64,000 nt of DNA. Source: Poa pratensis. Lineage: Eukaryota > Streptophyta > Magnoliopsida > Poales > Poaceae. The position numbers and the translations under genes were made by a program. The notes beneath the pieces were generated by a model. The model ran no database searches and had not been told where the DNA came from. It saw nothing but the letters and a program-made list of their open reading frames with translations. The DNA lies in the NCBI GenBank assembly GCA_947311845.1, contig CAMZMU010000059.1:37933226-37997225 (forward strand), given 5' to 3'. This document shows positions 12,501 to 23,646 of the stretch, one piece after another; the stretch's first letter is position 1; each line of letters starts with the position of its first letter.

Positions 12501-12916
12501 GAGCATCTCCAACCGGGGTTGTCAAATCCTCCCCAAACGTCCGGGCTGACAGCTCGAACAGTGACCGAACATAAAATAGGGTAAAATTGCTACCTAACCG
12601 GTCCCCCCAAACTCTCCCTAAACGTCCGGGCTGTCCGGGTCCCCCCAAACTTATCCCATATGTGGGGTGGGTTTGGGGCGCCCGGACATGCCCGGACAGG
12701 CTGCCACATAGGACACGGACCACATTGGACCACTTTATCTATTTGTTTTCTCTTTCTTTTTTTTCTCTCTTCATCTCCACCAATCACATGCAAGTGATCG
12801 GACAATTTAGGAGAATTTTAGGGTATATGATTGGAGACACACACTTTTGAGAGTTCAAAGCGGACACATCCAGACACGTTTTAGGGCCAAATTTGACCAT
12901 CTGGCTGCAGATGCTC
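12501..12916. mobile_element. PIF/Harbinger-type (Tourist-like) MITE
   Basis: The ends are GAGCATCTCCAACCGG on the left and the inverted GCAGATGCTC on the right, flanked by a TAA target-site duplication (12498-12500 and 12917-12919). A three-base TAA/TTA-type duplication is the signature of this superfamily. The inside is GC-rich (CCCAAACGTCCGGGCTG repeats) and non-coding. A related copy lies at 27903-28284. Confidence 0.8.
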
Positions 12917-13139
12917 TAACACGACATCCTAATAGCACGTTTCATTTGAGTCGACAGACAACAGATATCTTTCTTTTTGGAGGAAAGGGTCGCATACTCG
13001 CATTTTGTTGGTATGGCTCAAACTGAAGTCTGACACGCCCCCAATCCGGCATCTTTATCCACTTGGCGGAAGTGACCAGGCCATTTCCGCTTCACGGTGG
13101 GCCCATTCCCCCCGTCGCCCACGGTTCCGTATCACAACC

Positions 13140-13860
13140 AAACCTGGCCATATGGGCCAGCCCGCCAGCGTGCCCGGCCCGCCATGGGCCTGGCACGACA
13201 CGTGGCTTAGCGGGCCGTGCCCGGCCCGTCTCTGAGCTGGGGCCGTGCTGGGGCCTGGCAGCCGAGCCCGCGTGCCGGCACGGCACGGCCCGTTTACGGC
13301 CACGTACGCGGAGGCCTGCGAGCACGTGCAAAATAAGCAAAATATTGTGGCCAGCAGCGTTCGAACGCGAGACCTCCTCCTCTGGAGCACAGCGTCATTA
13401 CCACTGCACCTTTTGCATGCTCTTGTCGAGAGCGTATATCATTGCTTATTATTCAGGTATTGGATTTTTAGTTAACTAGACTGTACATATAGACGAATAT
13501 TTGTGCACTTTTGCACGCACGCACGTACACACATTTTAGTTAGATAACAAATATGGCAGCTCTATTTTTATCATGTATGATATTTTACATTTTTTTATTT
13601 AATTTTCGACTTTTTTACATTTTTTTAAAAAAAAAGTCAAAACTGCCTCGTGGGCCAAATATGGCCCGTCGTGCCTAAGCGGGCCCGTGCCGGCACGTTT
13701 AAGGCAGGGGCCGTGCCTGGGCCTTAAGGCCAGGCCCACGTGCCGGCACGGCACGGCCCACTTACTAAACGGGCCTCCACGTGCCGTGCCGTGCCAGGCC
13801 CGCCAGCAGTGAAGTGGGCCTGGGCCGTGCCGTGCCGGCCCGCTGGCCAGCTTAACCCGC
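13140..13860. mobile_element. Non-autonomous DNA transposon with GGCACGGC-rich arms, hAT-like
   Basis: Both flanks carry long arrays of GGCCCG, GTGCCGTGCC and GCCGGCACG in inverted arrangement (13150-13310 and 13650-13855), and the outer ends share CTGGCCA in inverted orientation. The middle is AT-rich and includes a tRNA-like segment near 13347-13415. I could not define a clean target-site duplication, so the hAT call rests on style only. Confidence 0.5.
13347..13415 (-). other. tRNA-like (Pol III promoter-like) segment
   Basis: On the minus strand the sequence GTGCAGTGGTAATGACGC resembles an A box and D arm, and GCGTTCGAACGC about 40 bases further on resembles a B box and T arm. No proper acceptor stem or anticodon arm is evident, so it is not a functional tRNA gene; a SINE or tRNA relic inside the transposon is the likely explanation. 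Confidence 0.35.
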
Positions 13861-13897
13861 AGCAGTTTCTTTCTTCTCCTCCAGTCCCACTTCCACC

Positions 13898-13960
13898 ATG
13901 GCCTCTGCCTCTCCCAAGAACCGCACCGCCGTCGCCTCCTCCCCCAATGGTAGGCGCTAG
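13898..13960 (+). other. 20-codon upstream ORF or orphan first exon
   Basis: CCACC precedes ATG at 13898, a good plant start context. The frame reads MASASPKNRTAVASSPNG and stops at 13960. A GT lies at AATG|GTAGGC, so it could also be a first exon. It sits about 0.46 kb before the bZIP coding start, which makes a leader uORF plausible. No transcript evidence can be seen here. Confidence 0.3.
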
Positions 13961-14422
13961 CAGCCCGAGCCAGGCCTGACCGCGCGAGGCCGCGATCCGG
14001 CGCCAGGCGGGCGGGAATCAGGCGGAATCCACGGCCGAATCGGTGCGGGTTCCAGCTGGGAGGCTGGAGCACTGGAGATCCGGTCGCCGGACCACCCTCG
14101 AAATCCGCTGCTTACCGTCGTCTCCGTAGATAATTCGAGGTTGGATTACATTCCCTTTGATTTCCTCGTGTTTGCGCTTGTGCTTGTACGGAACTCCTGT
14201 GCGATTCTGTCTGATGCAAACTGCTGCCTTTCTATAGCAGGTCCGTCCGCTGGTGCGTGCTGTTGCACCCGTGTGCCGTCTGGTGGATCTGCGGTTCGGC
14301 AATCTCTGTGCCGAGGCTTCGCCGCTGGAAAGGAGCCTGCTTTGGGCGTCGTTGTTCCCGAGGTTTTTGCCGGGGTGTCCGGAATCCCCATAGGGGCGAC
14401 CTGTTCAGGAGAGCGCCGGTTC

Positions 14423-16730
14423 ATGATTCAGGCAATGGCGTCGCACTCGCAGTCACAGGCTGGAGGCGGCGGCTATGCTGGCTCGGGGACGCAGCGCGGG
14501 CAGGCGCAGGGCCTGGCGAGGCAAGGGTCCATGTACAGCCTCACCCTCAACGAGGTGCAGAACCAGCTGACAGAGCCCTTGCCTAGCATGAACCTCGACG
14601 AGCTGCTCAAGAGCGTGTTTCCTGAAGGTGTGGACCCCGACGGTGGCGTCGCTGGCCCGTCCGAGCCGCCATCGGCCCTGCATCGCAAGGGGAGCATCAC
14701 CATGCCTCCGGAGCTAAGCAAGAAGACCGTGGATGAGGTGTGGAAGGGCATCATGGATTCGTCCAAGAGAAGTGGCGACGAGGGTGGCCGGCGGAGGCGG
14801 GAGAGGCAGCCGACGCTTGGGGAGATGACACTTGAGGATTTCCTGGTGAAAGCTGGGGTTGTCACTGAAGGGCATTTGAAGGATTCCAGTGACTTGCCAG
14901 CCAACATGGATGCAGCTGGGAGCAGTGTGATCGCGGCTGTTGCGCCCAGTTTGAGCGCCACAGCACAGGCACAGTGGTTACAGCAGTACCAGCAGCAAGC
15001 TTTGGAGCCTCCACATCCAAGCATGGCAGGTTCTTTCATGGCAGGCCAACTGGCCCCTCAGCCACTGGCTTCGCTACAGGAGCTATCATGGAATCGATTT
15101 ACTCAGATGGCCAAATGACTTCACCCATGCTCAGTGCACTTTCGGATCCTCAGACACCTGGGCGCAAGCGTGCTGCCTCAGGGGGTGTACCTGATAAGGT
15201 TGTAGAAAGAAGGCAGAAGAGAATGATAAAAAACAGGGAATCAGCTGCGCGATCAAGAGCAAGGAAGCAGGTTTACTTCTATTCTCCCGTCTTTTTCTGT
15301 TTTTCTACGTATTGAATTTTGTAATGCTATAAACATCAAAGCATAATGGAAATGTATCGTCTAGTATAATGATTTCGATAAATCTCTCGTACATTGTTTA
15401 GCCTAAAACTGCAAGCATATCATGTTATTAGGTGCCATGCCACTGGAGTGGTGTATTGTTCTTCTACGCTATTCTAATGTGGAGTATTAATAACCAAGTG
15501 CATTCTTCTTGGCAGGCTTACACTAATGAGCTTGAAAACAAGGTATCTCATCTAGAGGAGGAGAACGAGAGGCTAAAGAGGCAGAAGGTACTTTATATCC
15601 TTTTATCTTAACATTGTTACCTATCCCCCTTCTTTTTGGTGGAGGATATTTGACTACAGCATTACATTATGTGTTGTATGAATTGTAGGTTCATGTAACG
15701 CTGTTCTTGTTCAGATAGTCAAACCAATTTCTGTGTCACACTAGCCGATTCTGTAACTACTTTCTACTTGGTCCCAATAATAGCATGTGCATTAAGTGTG
15801 TTGTATGATGTGCCCATGTTAGTTTGGTCTATAACCACCATCCTTACAAATATTACACTTTGCTTACCTGTAGTATCTATGTTGTCACCACTCATTTTGA
15901 TTTACTTAAAGCAACACAAATTTTTGTTTCTACAATACCGTGCTGTCATACACATAAACCTGTGGTCATATCACTTTTTTTTTTGTTTGTGTTCAAACAT
16001 CCATTGAAACTGTATAGAAAGAAGAGTCCCAAAGTTGTTTTTCTTGCTTACTGAGCTAAGCTAACTAAATTTGGCAATTGGCATTGACATAAAGATTATG
16101 GCGTGCTTTTCTGTCAAAGGTCACAACATACCAGATGATACTAGTATAGGCTAGATTGTGTTAGCATGGACATAACCATTGTAGCTAAGCTAACTAAGTT
16201 TTGGCAATTGGCATTGACATAAAGATTATGAGGCGCTTTTCTTTCGAAAGGTCAAAACGTACCAGATGATACTAGTATACGCTAGATTGTGTTAGCATGG
16301 ACGTAACCATTGTTCAAAATATGAGCAGCGGCCTATTTGATTTTATTCAAAAATGAAGTTGTTCAGAACGTTATCAACCCTTATTTACTGATTTGTCTCA
16401 CTGCATTAACTTGACCTCTAAGTATTTAATATTCTATTAAACATATCATATTACGTGGAGAAGTAATGATGATATCAATCATCTGTAGCAAATATCCAGA
16501 CAAATATCCTTCCATGTAAATTCTTAGCCTCACACTTCTGTGCGATACTGCTTAGCTTATGACATCTTGTTAAGTAGTATTCATGTCATGTTTGATGTCT
16601 CCTATTAATGCTTACTGGGTTTTCTTTCTTCCATTTCACAATTTTTCAGGAGTTGGACAATCTAATAATCTCCGCACCACCCCCAGAACCCAAGTATCAA
16701 CTCCGGAGAACAAGTTCCTCCCCCGTTTGA
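14423..16730 (+). pseudogene. Group A bZIP transcription factor (ABI5/AREB3/DPBF-like), frame break in exon 1
   Basis: These factors bind ABRE (ACGTG) promoter elements in abscisic-acid or flowering-related signalling, in the nucleus. Exon 1 is 14423-15270 (14435 is an equally likely ATG), exon 2 15516-15587, exon 3 16650-16730; all junctions are GT-AG. Conserved blocks in order: RQGSMYSLTLNEVQNQL, SMNLDELLKSV, KKTVDEVWKGI, RQPTLGEMTLEDFLVKAGVV, then the basic region (KRMIKNRESAARSRARKQ), leucine zipper (AYTNELENKVSHLEEEN) and C-terminal KYQLRRTSS. Near 15067-15079 the frame of the first four blocks does not connect to that of the basic region (net one base lost), which would give a protein of about 231 residues lacking the bZIP. 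A 50-base GT-AG stretch (15030-15079) would restore the frame if spliced but is short for a plant intron. A sequencing error is the simplest alternative. Confidence 0.8.
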
Positions 16731-17475
16731 TGGTGATGGCAATGTTCATAGTAAATTTTGTAGATTATAGCACTTATATATTTCCTGTGCTTGCGGCAGA
16801 AACAGTTGGTAGCTCGAGGTTTTAGCTTGTCCCAGCCGGTGGTTCAGAGTTTGTAGATCAGTAGCAGCCCTAGGCGCATGTCCCAGATGATCTCTTCCGA
16901 GGCTTTGTCAGTGTGTAAATCTGCCAGGCAGATGTTTAATTCTATCAGAGCTTGTTCCATGATAAGTTATACCTGTCTGCATGTCGCCATGGCCAAAGAA
17001 AGTGTCTTTGCTGTTGTTTCTGGCAGAGAGTGGCACTGGGTGTGACCTGATGAGCCGCTATGTTTTAGCAAAGATATTTTTGGTGAGAAAGTGACGGCCA
17101 ATTCCCATATGAGTCGTGATCATATCTATGTGCATCCTGTCTGCATCACGACACTCGTCAAGCTGTGATCATCATCGTTGCATCTCAGGAAGAATGGTTT
17201 GACCGGTGCAGTAGATGTGGCTGTCGCTATGAACTTCACACTGCATCAGATCCTGACTTGGAATTGAAACCGAGAGGATGTGTCATAGTCGTAGCACCAG
17301 CCTAAACTCCTTTGTGATGACAAAAGTTTATGCTGATTTCAGGACGCTCACTGAGATTTTTAAGCTCATCTTTTGTCCGTGGAATCTTGGAGAGGTAGAA
17401 GACACTTTATAAACACGAGTTGGAATAATTTAACCATACACTTGAACATACATGAAAATTTCACCATAACGAAGT
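16731..17475 (+). other. bZIP 3' flank up to the duplication boundary
   Basis: This probably holds the bZIP 3' untranslated region. It is not repeated in unit B, so the bZIP lies outside the duplicated block. The left edge of homology is at 17476 (31213 in unit B). Confidence 0.5.
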
Positions 17476-17899
17476 CCAACACAACTACTGCACGTCTGTA
17501 CCTCCATGATACAGCACGCTTTGCTCGTTTCAAAAGGAGAGAAATAATGAGATCAGAGCAAATAGTTTCAAATGTTTGTACACAACACTTCTTGGTTTCT
17601 CCTCGTCCCACATAACAATTTCAAGTCAGTTTCACAATCTGCATGCTTGGAATGTTATGCAGAAACTCTGAACTGGATCAATTGAAAAGAAGCTCAAAGG
17701 CTGAACACAGTCAAATGACCCCTACCATGTAAATGTAAAATCAGAATCAACTTCGAAGACATGCTAACTAAATGAAGATACATCTACAATGCTTCTAACA
17801 CATGAACATATTCAATCGCTATCACCACTGCCATTGCACCCAACAATACAGAAAACGTCTCCCCATCAGTACCACCACGGTCTTTGCCTTCCATTAGTA

Positions 17900-19917
17900 T
17901 CACCATAGCCTTTGTCCCGCAATACGCCTGGCGAGGTGTATGTCCTTTTGCACTGTAGCAGCAAAAGAAAAAGGTCAGGTGAATGTGGACATGCTACTAA
18001 ATGAAGGTACTATACGTGTATTTTCTTCATTAAACAGTTCCATTAGTCCAGGACCATTTCCCTTCAGATATATACAAATCAAATCTAGTTGAAAACATCT
18101 ATGATTTGTTACGATACAACAACGATGATAACGGTTCTAGTGATATCTACTTGTTATAATAAAACAGTTCCCAAGCTTTAAGAGTAAAATAAAACAGATT
18201 TTACGAGTAAAAATTCTGGCTTGATGCTATGTTTATATCCTCAAGATTAACAGGAGCATTTCCCTTCAGATATATACAGATCAAAGCTAGTTGAAAACAT
18301 CTATGATTTGTTACGATACAACAACGATGATAACGGTTCTAGTGATATCTACTTGTTATAATAAAACAGTTCCCAAGCTTTAAGGAGGAAATAAAACAGA
18401 TTTTACGAGTAAAAATTTGGCTTGATGCTATGTTTATATCCTCAAGATTAACAGGTAATCAACCCAGATATACAGATCAAAGCTAGTTGAAAACATCTAT
18501 GATTTGTTACGATACAACAACGATGATAACGGTTCTAGTGATATCTACTTGTTATAATAAAACAGTTCCCAAGCTTTAAGGAGGAAATAAAACAGATTTT
18601 ACGAGTAAAAATTCTGGCTTGATGCTATGTTTATATCCTCAAGATTAACAGGTAATCAACCCTGAATTTCCTACTATAGTCCTGGACCATCCCTCTCACA
18701 GGCCATAATTGTTAGCATATCTACTGTCTCTTGACATGTTCATTGAGAATAAGAAATACAAGGAGCTGCTGAGATCTGATAATTGCACATCATCATAACT
18801 TTCATTAGAATTTTTGCAAATTCAAATAATCCTGAAACTAGATATCACAATAAATTAAAGCAAATATGACCCTGTCATTGAAATGCTTTTACAACCCTGG
18901 CGTGTTTCCTGTTGCATAATACTGTAAAAGAAAATAAGTGTTCATTCAGCGACAACTTACTGATGGTAACACGCTTCGCATGGATGGCGCAGAGATTTGC
19001 CCTTTCAAACATGTCTACCAAGTGATACTCTGCCGCCTGCATAGGGAATGGAAAAGAATATCATGTGTCAAGTCAAAGCAAACAGAATAGTGACATTAAC
19101 TTATTTCATAGGTCAAAAGAATAAAGTAACCTCATGTTAATTTTGCTGGTGATGCAGAATAAGGTATTTTTGGCAAGAGGAGACTATTTTCCATACAATA
19201 ACAATCTTGTATAAATGGATGATAAACTTGATGGTTCTAAAGTACTTTTCTTGTTGTACTGGATACATATAAAGAGAATAATTCGGCGTTTGGACTTTGG
19301 ACACATAACCATCACATGACAACATTCAGTTTTTTGGATTGCACGATCCTCTTCCTGATTCAAAATTTAAGGTAGTGTCGATCATTACGTCTTCCTTCAC
19401 CTCTCAATGACATGCTTATTCTACAAGGAAAATGGAATCTAAACAATAGTTCAGTTCTGCATGCATGCCCTGATGCCCTTCCCTCATCAGTACATTTTAG
19501 TTTTGAGTTACCAGACACAAAAAAAGAAGCATGCTACTAGAAACAACAGCTAAACACAGAGAATCGATTTAATACCAGAGCATTCAGAAACTATGAATTA
19601 TGACAACACATTTATCTATCACACAATTCATGATTTTCGGATATCAAGTTAATGTGCATTACAGTTCTGTAATCAAACCATCAGATTCATTCAACTATAG
19701 ATGACAGGTTTCAGAATTGACCTCCTGCAATGAAACGAGCGCTTGAGGAGTCCAGCGCCACACTCTTTTCGTGGGGGACATTTTCTCCGTGTGAAAGCCA
19801 GTGAGTTCCTTAACCTGCAAGGCAACAAAAGCTTCCATCATGCTGTGCACTCAAAACCTTGGATAGAGAGGGGAGTTGAGTTGACAGAGGTACCCACCAG
19901 GCGGACAAAGGGTGCGA
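17900..19917 (-). pseudogene. CENH3: CENH3 remnant lacking its 5' half (unit A)
   Basis: Exons 5 (19722-19814), 6 (18961-19036) and 7 (17900-17952) of centromeric histone H3 are present with correct splice sites and open frame, encoding the loop-1/alpha-2/alpha-3 part of the histone fold ([40 protein letters not shown], ending in TGG-TGA). Only the last 20 bases of exon 4 remain (19898-19917). Exons 1-3 and most of exon 4, with the start codon and promoter, are gone, replaced by the CCaMK 5' part in the same orientation. It cannot make a histone on its own. The 3' flank carries about 46 bases next to the stop that unit B lacks. Confidence 0.9.
18065..18662. repeat. Intronic minisatellite in CENH3, three units (unit A)
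   Basis: Three tandem copies of a unit of about 200 bases begin near 18065, 18267 and 18465, each containing ATCTATGATTTGTTACGATA, GGTTCTAGTGATATCTACTT and TTTATATCCTCAAGATTAAC. They lie in the intron between CENH3 exons 6 and 7. Unit B has two copies and the diverged CENH3 at 37871-40136 has one. Confidence 0.9.
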
Positions 19918-20427
19918 CAGGCAATTCTCCGGCTTCAAGTCTCTATGTATGATGTTTGCCTTATGAAGAGCTTTCAACCCACCAGCGATCTGCCGAATGA
20001 TAGCAGCCGCATCGAACTCCGAGTATCGGTCACGCCCTATAATCCTGTCAAACAGCTCACCGCCAGAGCACAGCTCGAGGACAAGGTGCACGCCATTCTC
20101 ATCCTCATACACATCATGCAGGCTGATAACATTTGGATGCGGCGCAACGTTCTCCACTATCCTCCTCATGACAAGTATCTCGTTAGTGAGCAACGCGTCG
20201 GAGATGGATACCTGCTTCCACATCGGGAGGCCCAAGCTCGGCGCGCCCTTTGACCCTTGCTGCATCCCCTTCGTCGCTGGGCCGAGCCTTCGGAGAGTCT
20301 TTATCGCAACCTGGGTGTTTCCTTCGGACTTGCTTACTCCTCTTCTCACTATCGAGAACCCGCCTCGGCCGAGGACATCCACGACATCATAGTCGTCCGA
20401 CAGCTTCCTGCTTTCGGTCGTGGACAT
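19918..20427 (-). pseudogene. CCaMK: Truncated CCaMK 5' end fused to CENH3 (unit A chimera)
   Basis: The first 170 codons match CCaMK of unit B, from ATG at 20427 through the glycine loop (LGRGGFSIV), VAIKTL and HRDLKPENCL. The deletion junction lies at 19917/19918. Downstream the frame runs into CENH3 exon 4 in a different phase. Unspliced, it stops after 205 residues. If the CENH3 exon 4 donor (CTG|GTGGGT) and acceptors were used, the tail would be about 44 novel residues before a stop in CENH3 exon 6. The DFG loop, activation segment, calmodulin-binding region and EF hands are absent, so it would be catalytically dead. The CCaMK upstream region, including a TATATATA tract near 20685-20700, is retained, so a chimeric transcript is possible. 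Confidence 0.9.
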
Positions 20428-21501
20428 TGCACAGCAGCAAGAGTAGCTTCAACTGGTAGTTTGACTAGGGAAACTAATAACTGAAGGAAACAAATACAGG
20501 TAAGAAGCCTAGTGCACCCAAAACCGGCAGTTAACCAGTACAAATCTACCCTGTTCCACACAAGAAATCAGAAGGGTAAGCACTACTGCAGGATGAGCAG
20601 ATTGTATCACAGGTCTCTGGAAGAAGAAGGATTGGGGAACAGCACGGGCACGAACTGGAAACAGTAGTTGGGAACAAAAAGGGACGTATATATATATAAA
20701 CAGTTCCTCTGTGAGAACTAACGTTGGGGTGTTGAAGACAGTGACGACACAAGAGAGGGACATGTGCAACAACCAACAAAAGGGAATAAACTCACCAAGT
20801 ACTTTCTTTCAGTGTCTAGCGCAAGATGACAAAGAATAGAGAAATCAGATGATAAAAGGAAGACGCCAGGCCAAAAGAATATTTGTGTTGACCTGGTTGC
20901 CACTGCTCTAGGGCTACTTTGATTTGGTCTTTACTCGGTCAGGCCCAACCAGGTTTTAGTTTACTGCATTGTCTTAGTTCTGATCTGACTACTCACAGTT
21001 TATACTGTACATAAAAATGGGAAACTGTCACAGCTACTATACTAAGCAAATGAAGATGGCATTCACATGCTGCCAGATTTAGACAATCTGTCAAAACAAG
21101 ATGGTAAGCACTACTATAGGAAGTGTAAAATGTTTAAAAGCAACCGAAATTGCTCAAGGAAAAAAGGGCTGTATCACTACTAGCATATGTGAATTCGTCT
21201 GTCAAATCACAGAGATATGATGATAAGATAAGCATTCCTGTTACCCATCATCCAGAAATCACAAAGAAATAAAACTGTAGCTGCAAAGCTAAGATAATTA
21301 TATTGCTCAACTGTCTTCAAAACTTGCAGGGACAAATAAGTTTATACTAGGATAACACTGGGTTTGCAACTTCCCAGAACAGAAGAAACATATACTACTT
21401 AAATAATATTTATGGCTCCAAACAGATTTTTCCACTAGGATAACACACGCACAGAAGTGCATTAGAAACCAAAACTCAATTGCTCTTGTGACCCTGTGGA
21501 T
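20428..21501. promoter_or_regulatory. CCaMK 5' flank and KRI1 3' flank (unit A)
   Basis: This is non-coding between two minus-strand genes. A TATA-like tract on the minus strand (TTTATATATATATA, near 20685-20700) lies about 270 bases before the kinase ATG. The same arrangement occurs at 43816-44898. Confidence 0.45.
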
Positions 21502-23646
21502 CTATGACATCCCATATGCCTTCAGTCTGCTCGGAGCAATACGCAACTCCTTCCTCCGAACATTTCTCCGTTTACTTCTAGTTGACTTTCCCTTGGCATC
21601 TGTTTCTTCTTGTTCACTTGCCTGTTTGTCTTTCTCTGAATCTTCAGAACTAGGGTCTTCCTCAGACCTAGATCTCTTGCCAGTCTTGACCTTCTTGCCT
21701 TCTGACTTTGTCTTGGCACATGTCTCTTCAGAACTAGGATCTTCCTCGGACCTAGATCTCTTGACCTTCTTGCCTGACTTTGTCTTGGCATATGTTTCTT
21801 CTTCGTCAAATGTCAGCTTATCTTTACTTGGCTTTTCAGAACTAGGACCTTCCTCAGACTTGAATGTCTTGTGAGCTTTGATCTTCTTATCGTCATTCTG
21901 CTTTCCTCCAAGGATCAAATCTTTGTTCTTCCTCATATGATGGGTCACCTGCCATTCATCCTCCCTATATGGTGCTAGCTTCTTTATGGAAACATATTGG
22001 TTCAAATCCCTGTCATCTGCTAGCAATATCTCCTTGGTCTTCAGGCCATAATTGTTTGGCTGAACTTTCCTATACCTGAACCGAGTCTTCAGATCCCCAA
22101 TGGTGTCCTCGTAGTCTAGCCTATAGTACTCGTCAAGCTCCTTCTCAAGCTCCACCTTGTCCTTGAGAGAGATCTTCCCTTTACTTTTCTCACCTGCCTC
22201 GCCACCATCTGCAAGCTCCTTATTTTTCTTCTTCTTGTCGCTGATAGCTTTCTCACCACTAGCAGTAGACCCATCCTCATCAGCAATAGACCACTCTTTA
22301 GTTAGCCCAAGGATTTCATCTTCCTTGTCAAAATCAGGTTTGTCCAAATCAAAATCGTCCCCACTTCCAAACCCAGGATCAACCTCATCAGCACCATAGT
22401 ACTTCTCATCAAACATCTCCTGCATTTTCCTGTCATAGTCCTCTGGATCAAAATCCTCCTCCAGGTCATCTGCACCAAGCTTGCAAGCAGCATCCCCTTC
22501 AATTCCAGCAATCATCCGGATCTTCTCGAGCTTCTCAGCAATCTCTTTCTTCTTCAAATTCTTCAGATGCTTCAGCTCCTCTGCCTGCTCCTGCTTGAAC
22601 TGTGCTTTCCGTTCCTCTTTGCTCTTCCGCTGCTTCTTCCTGCTGCTCTCCTTCTTCCTCACTGACCCCTCAATAACACGGGGGTGTCCGATTACCCGAT
22701 CAGTCACTGTCGCCTCTGACGCTGCCATCTCCTCATGCCGGAAATTATGCTTCGCGAGGGCACAATTCTTCTCATACTCCTCCCACTTTTCGATCTCAGC
22801 CTCTTCCTCCTGGATATCCTCCAGAGAGAAATTATTGCCCACCCCAGTTTCAAGGTAGGGCCTATTGAGGATGTAATCCTTCAAGAACTTCTCGTCATCA
22901 TCCAGCTCCTCATCCTTGCCAAAAACCTCACCCGCCAGCTCCTCTGTCTGCTTCTCATCTTCATCCTCATCACTCTCGCCACCATCTCCATCAGCCTGCT
23001 TCTCCATGAACAAATCATCGTCCTCCTCGCCATCACCATCGCCTAACGCCTTCTTCTCTGCCTCAAGGAACTCCTTCAGGCCCTCCCTCTGGTGGTCGTC
23101 GTAAGCAATCCTGTCGTACTTGTTGCCGCGGCCAGTCTGCTCCGCGAACTCGGGGCCCTCCTCAATCAGGTGCTGGGCGTTCACGTCCTTGAGGTACATT
23201 GGCCGCTCCTTCTTGGCATTCTTCCCCTCCTTGGGATCCCCCTCCTCGCCGGCCTCGTCCTCAGATGAGGAGGAGGAGTAGACATTCACCTCCTTGTCGA
23301 AGATGGCGCTGTCGCCGCTGCGGATGCGGCGTATGACCTGAAGCATCTTCCGGTCGACGCGGCGGGAGGCGGCGGCCACGGCGACGTCCTCATCCGACGA
23401 CGACGACTCGTCGTCCTCGCCGTCGGACTCGGCGATGAGGCCCTTCTTCTTCTGCTCCTCGCGGCGCTGCAGCGCCTCGCGCCGCTTGTTGTGCTCGAAG
23501 CGGCGCGCGTACTCCTCGTTGATCTGGATCTTCGAGCCGTCCTCGGCGGGCGCGTCGGAGTCGTCGGAGTCGGAGCCCGCGAGGATGTCCAGCACCTTCC
23601 TCTTGCCCTTCCCCTCCCCGTTCATCTCCGCCGACGACGCCCTCAT
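21502..23646 (-). CDS. KRI1: KRI1-like ribosome biogenesis protein (unit A)
   Basis: A single-exon frame of 714 residues from ATG at 23646 (MRASSAEMNGEGKGKRKVLD) to 21502. Upstream in-frame sequence lacks an ATG in this copy, so this start is preferred. The protein is highly charged: acidic serine-rich stretches (SSSSDEDVAV, DGDGEEDDDLF), a Lys/Arg coiled segment (about residues 320-380) and a Kri1 C-terminal domain (YYRLDYEDTIGDLKTRFRYR, VQPNNYGLKTKEILLADD). The tail holds imperfect KRSRSEEDPSSE repeats. Yeast Kri1 is a nucleolar factor needed for 40S subunit assembly and interacts with Krr1; that role is transferred by homology. It is divergent from eL30 across a 333-base shared promoter. 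The unit B copy is intact too and differs by few positions (for example Lys to Met before WEEYEK). Confidence 0.9.
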   Translation of the reverse strand: MRASSAEMNGEGKGKRKVLDILAGSDSDDSDAPAEDGSKIQINEEYARRFEHNKRREALQRREEQKKKGLIAESDGEDDESSSSDEDVAVAAASRRVDRKMLQVIRRIRSGDSAIFDKEVNVYSSSSSEDEAGEEGDPKEGKNAKKERPMYLKDVNAQHLIEEGPEFAEQTGRGNKYDRIAYDDHQREGLKEFLEAEKKALGDGDGEEDDDLFMEKQADGDGGESDEDEDEKQTEELAGEVFGKDEELDDDEKFLKDYILNRPYLETGVGNNFSLEDIQEEEAEIEKWEEYEKNCALAKHNFRHEEMAASEATVTDRVIGHPRVIEGSVRKKESSRKKQRKSKEERKAQFKQEQAEELKHLKNLKKKEIAEKLEKIRMIAGIEGDAACKLGADDLEEDFDPEDYDRKMQEMFDEKYYGADEVDPGFGSGDDFDLDKPDFDKEDEILGLTKEWSIADEDGSTASGEKAISDKKKKNKELADGGEAGEKSKGKISLKDKVELEKELDEYYRLDYEDTIGDLKTRFRYRKVQPNNYGLKTKEILLADDRDLNQYVSIKKLAPYREDEWQVTHHMRKNKDLILGGKQNDDKKIKAHKTFKSEEGPSSEKPSKDKLTFDEEETYAKTKSGKKVKRSRSEEDPSSEETCAKTKSEGKKVKTGKRSRSEEDPSSEDSEKDKQASEQEETDAKGKSTRSKRRNVRRKELRIAPSRLKAYGMS

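Noticed and set aside
13150..13310. GC-rich coding exon or CpG-island promoter
   Set aside because: The frames are made of repeated GGCCCG/GTGCCG arms mirrored at 13650-13855, which is a transposon structure.
22157..23104. Plus-strand serine/leucine-rich membrane-like proteins opposite KRI1
   Set aside because: They are reverse-complement shadows of the Glu/Lys/Asp-rich KRI1 frame, present in both units only because KRI1 is.
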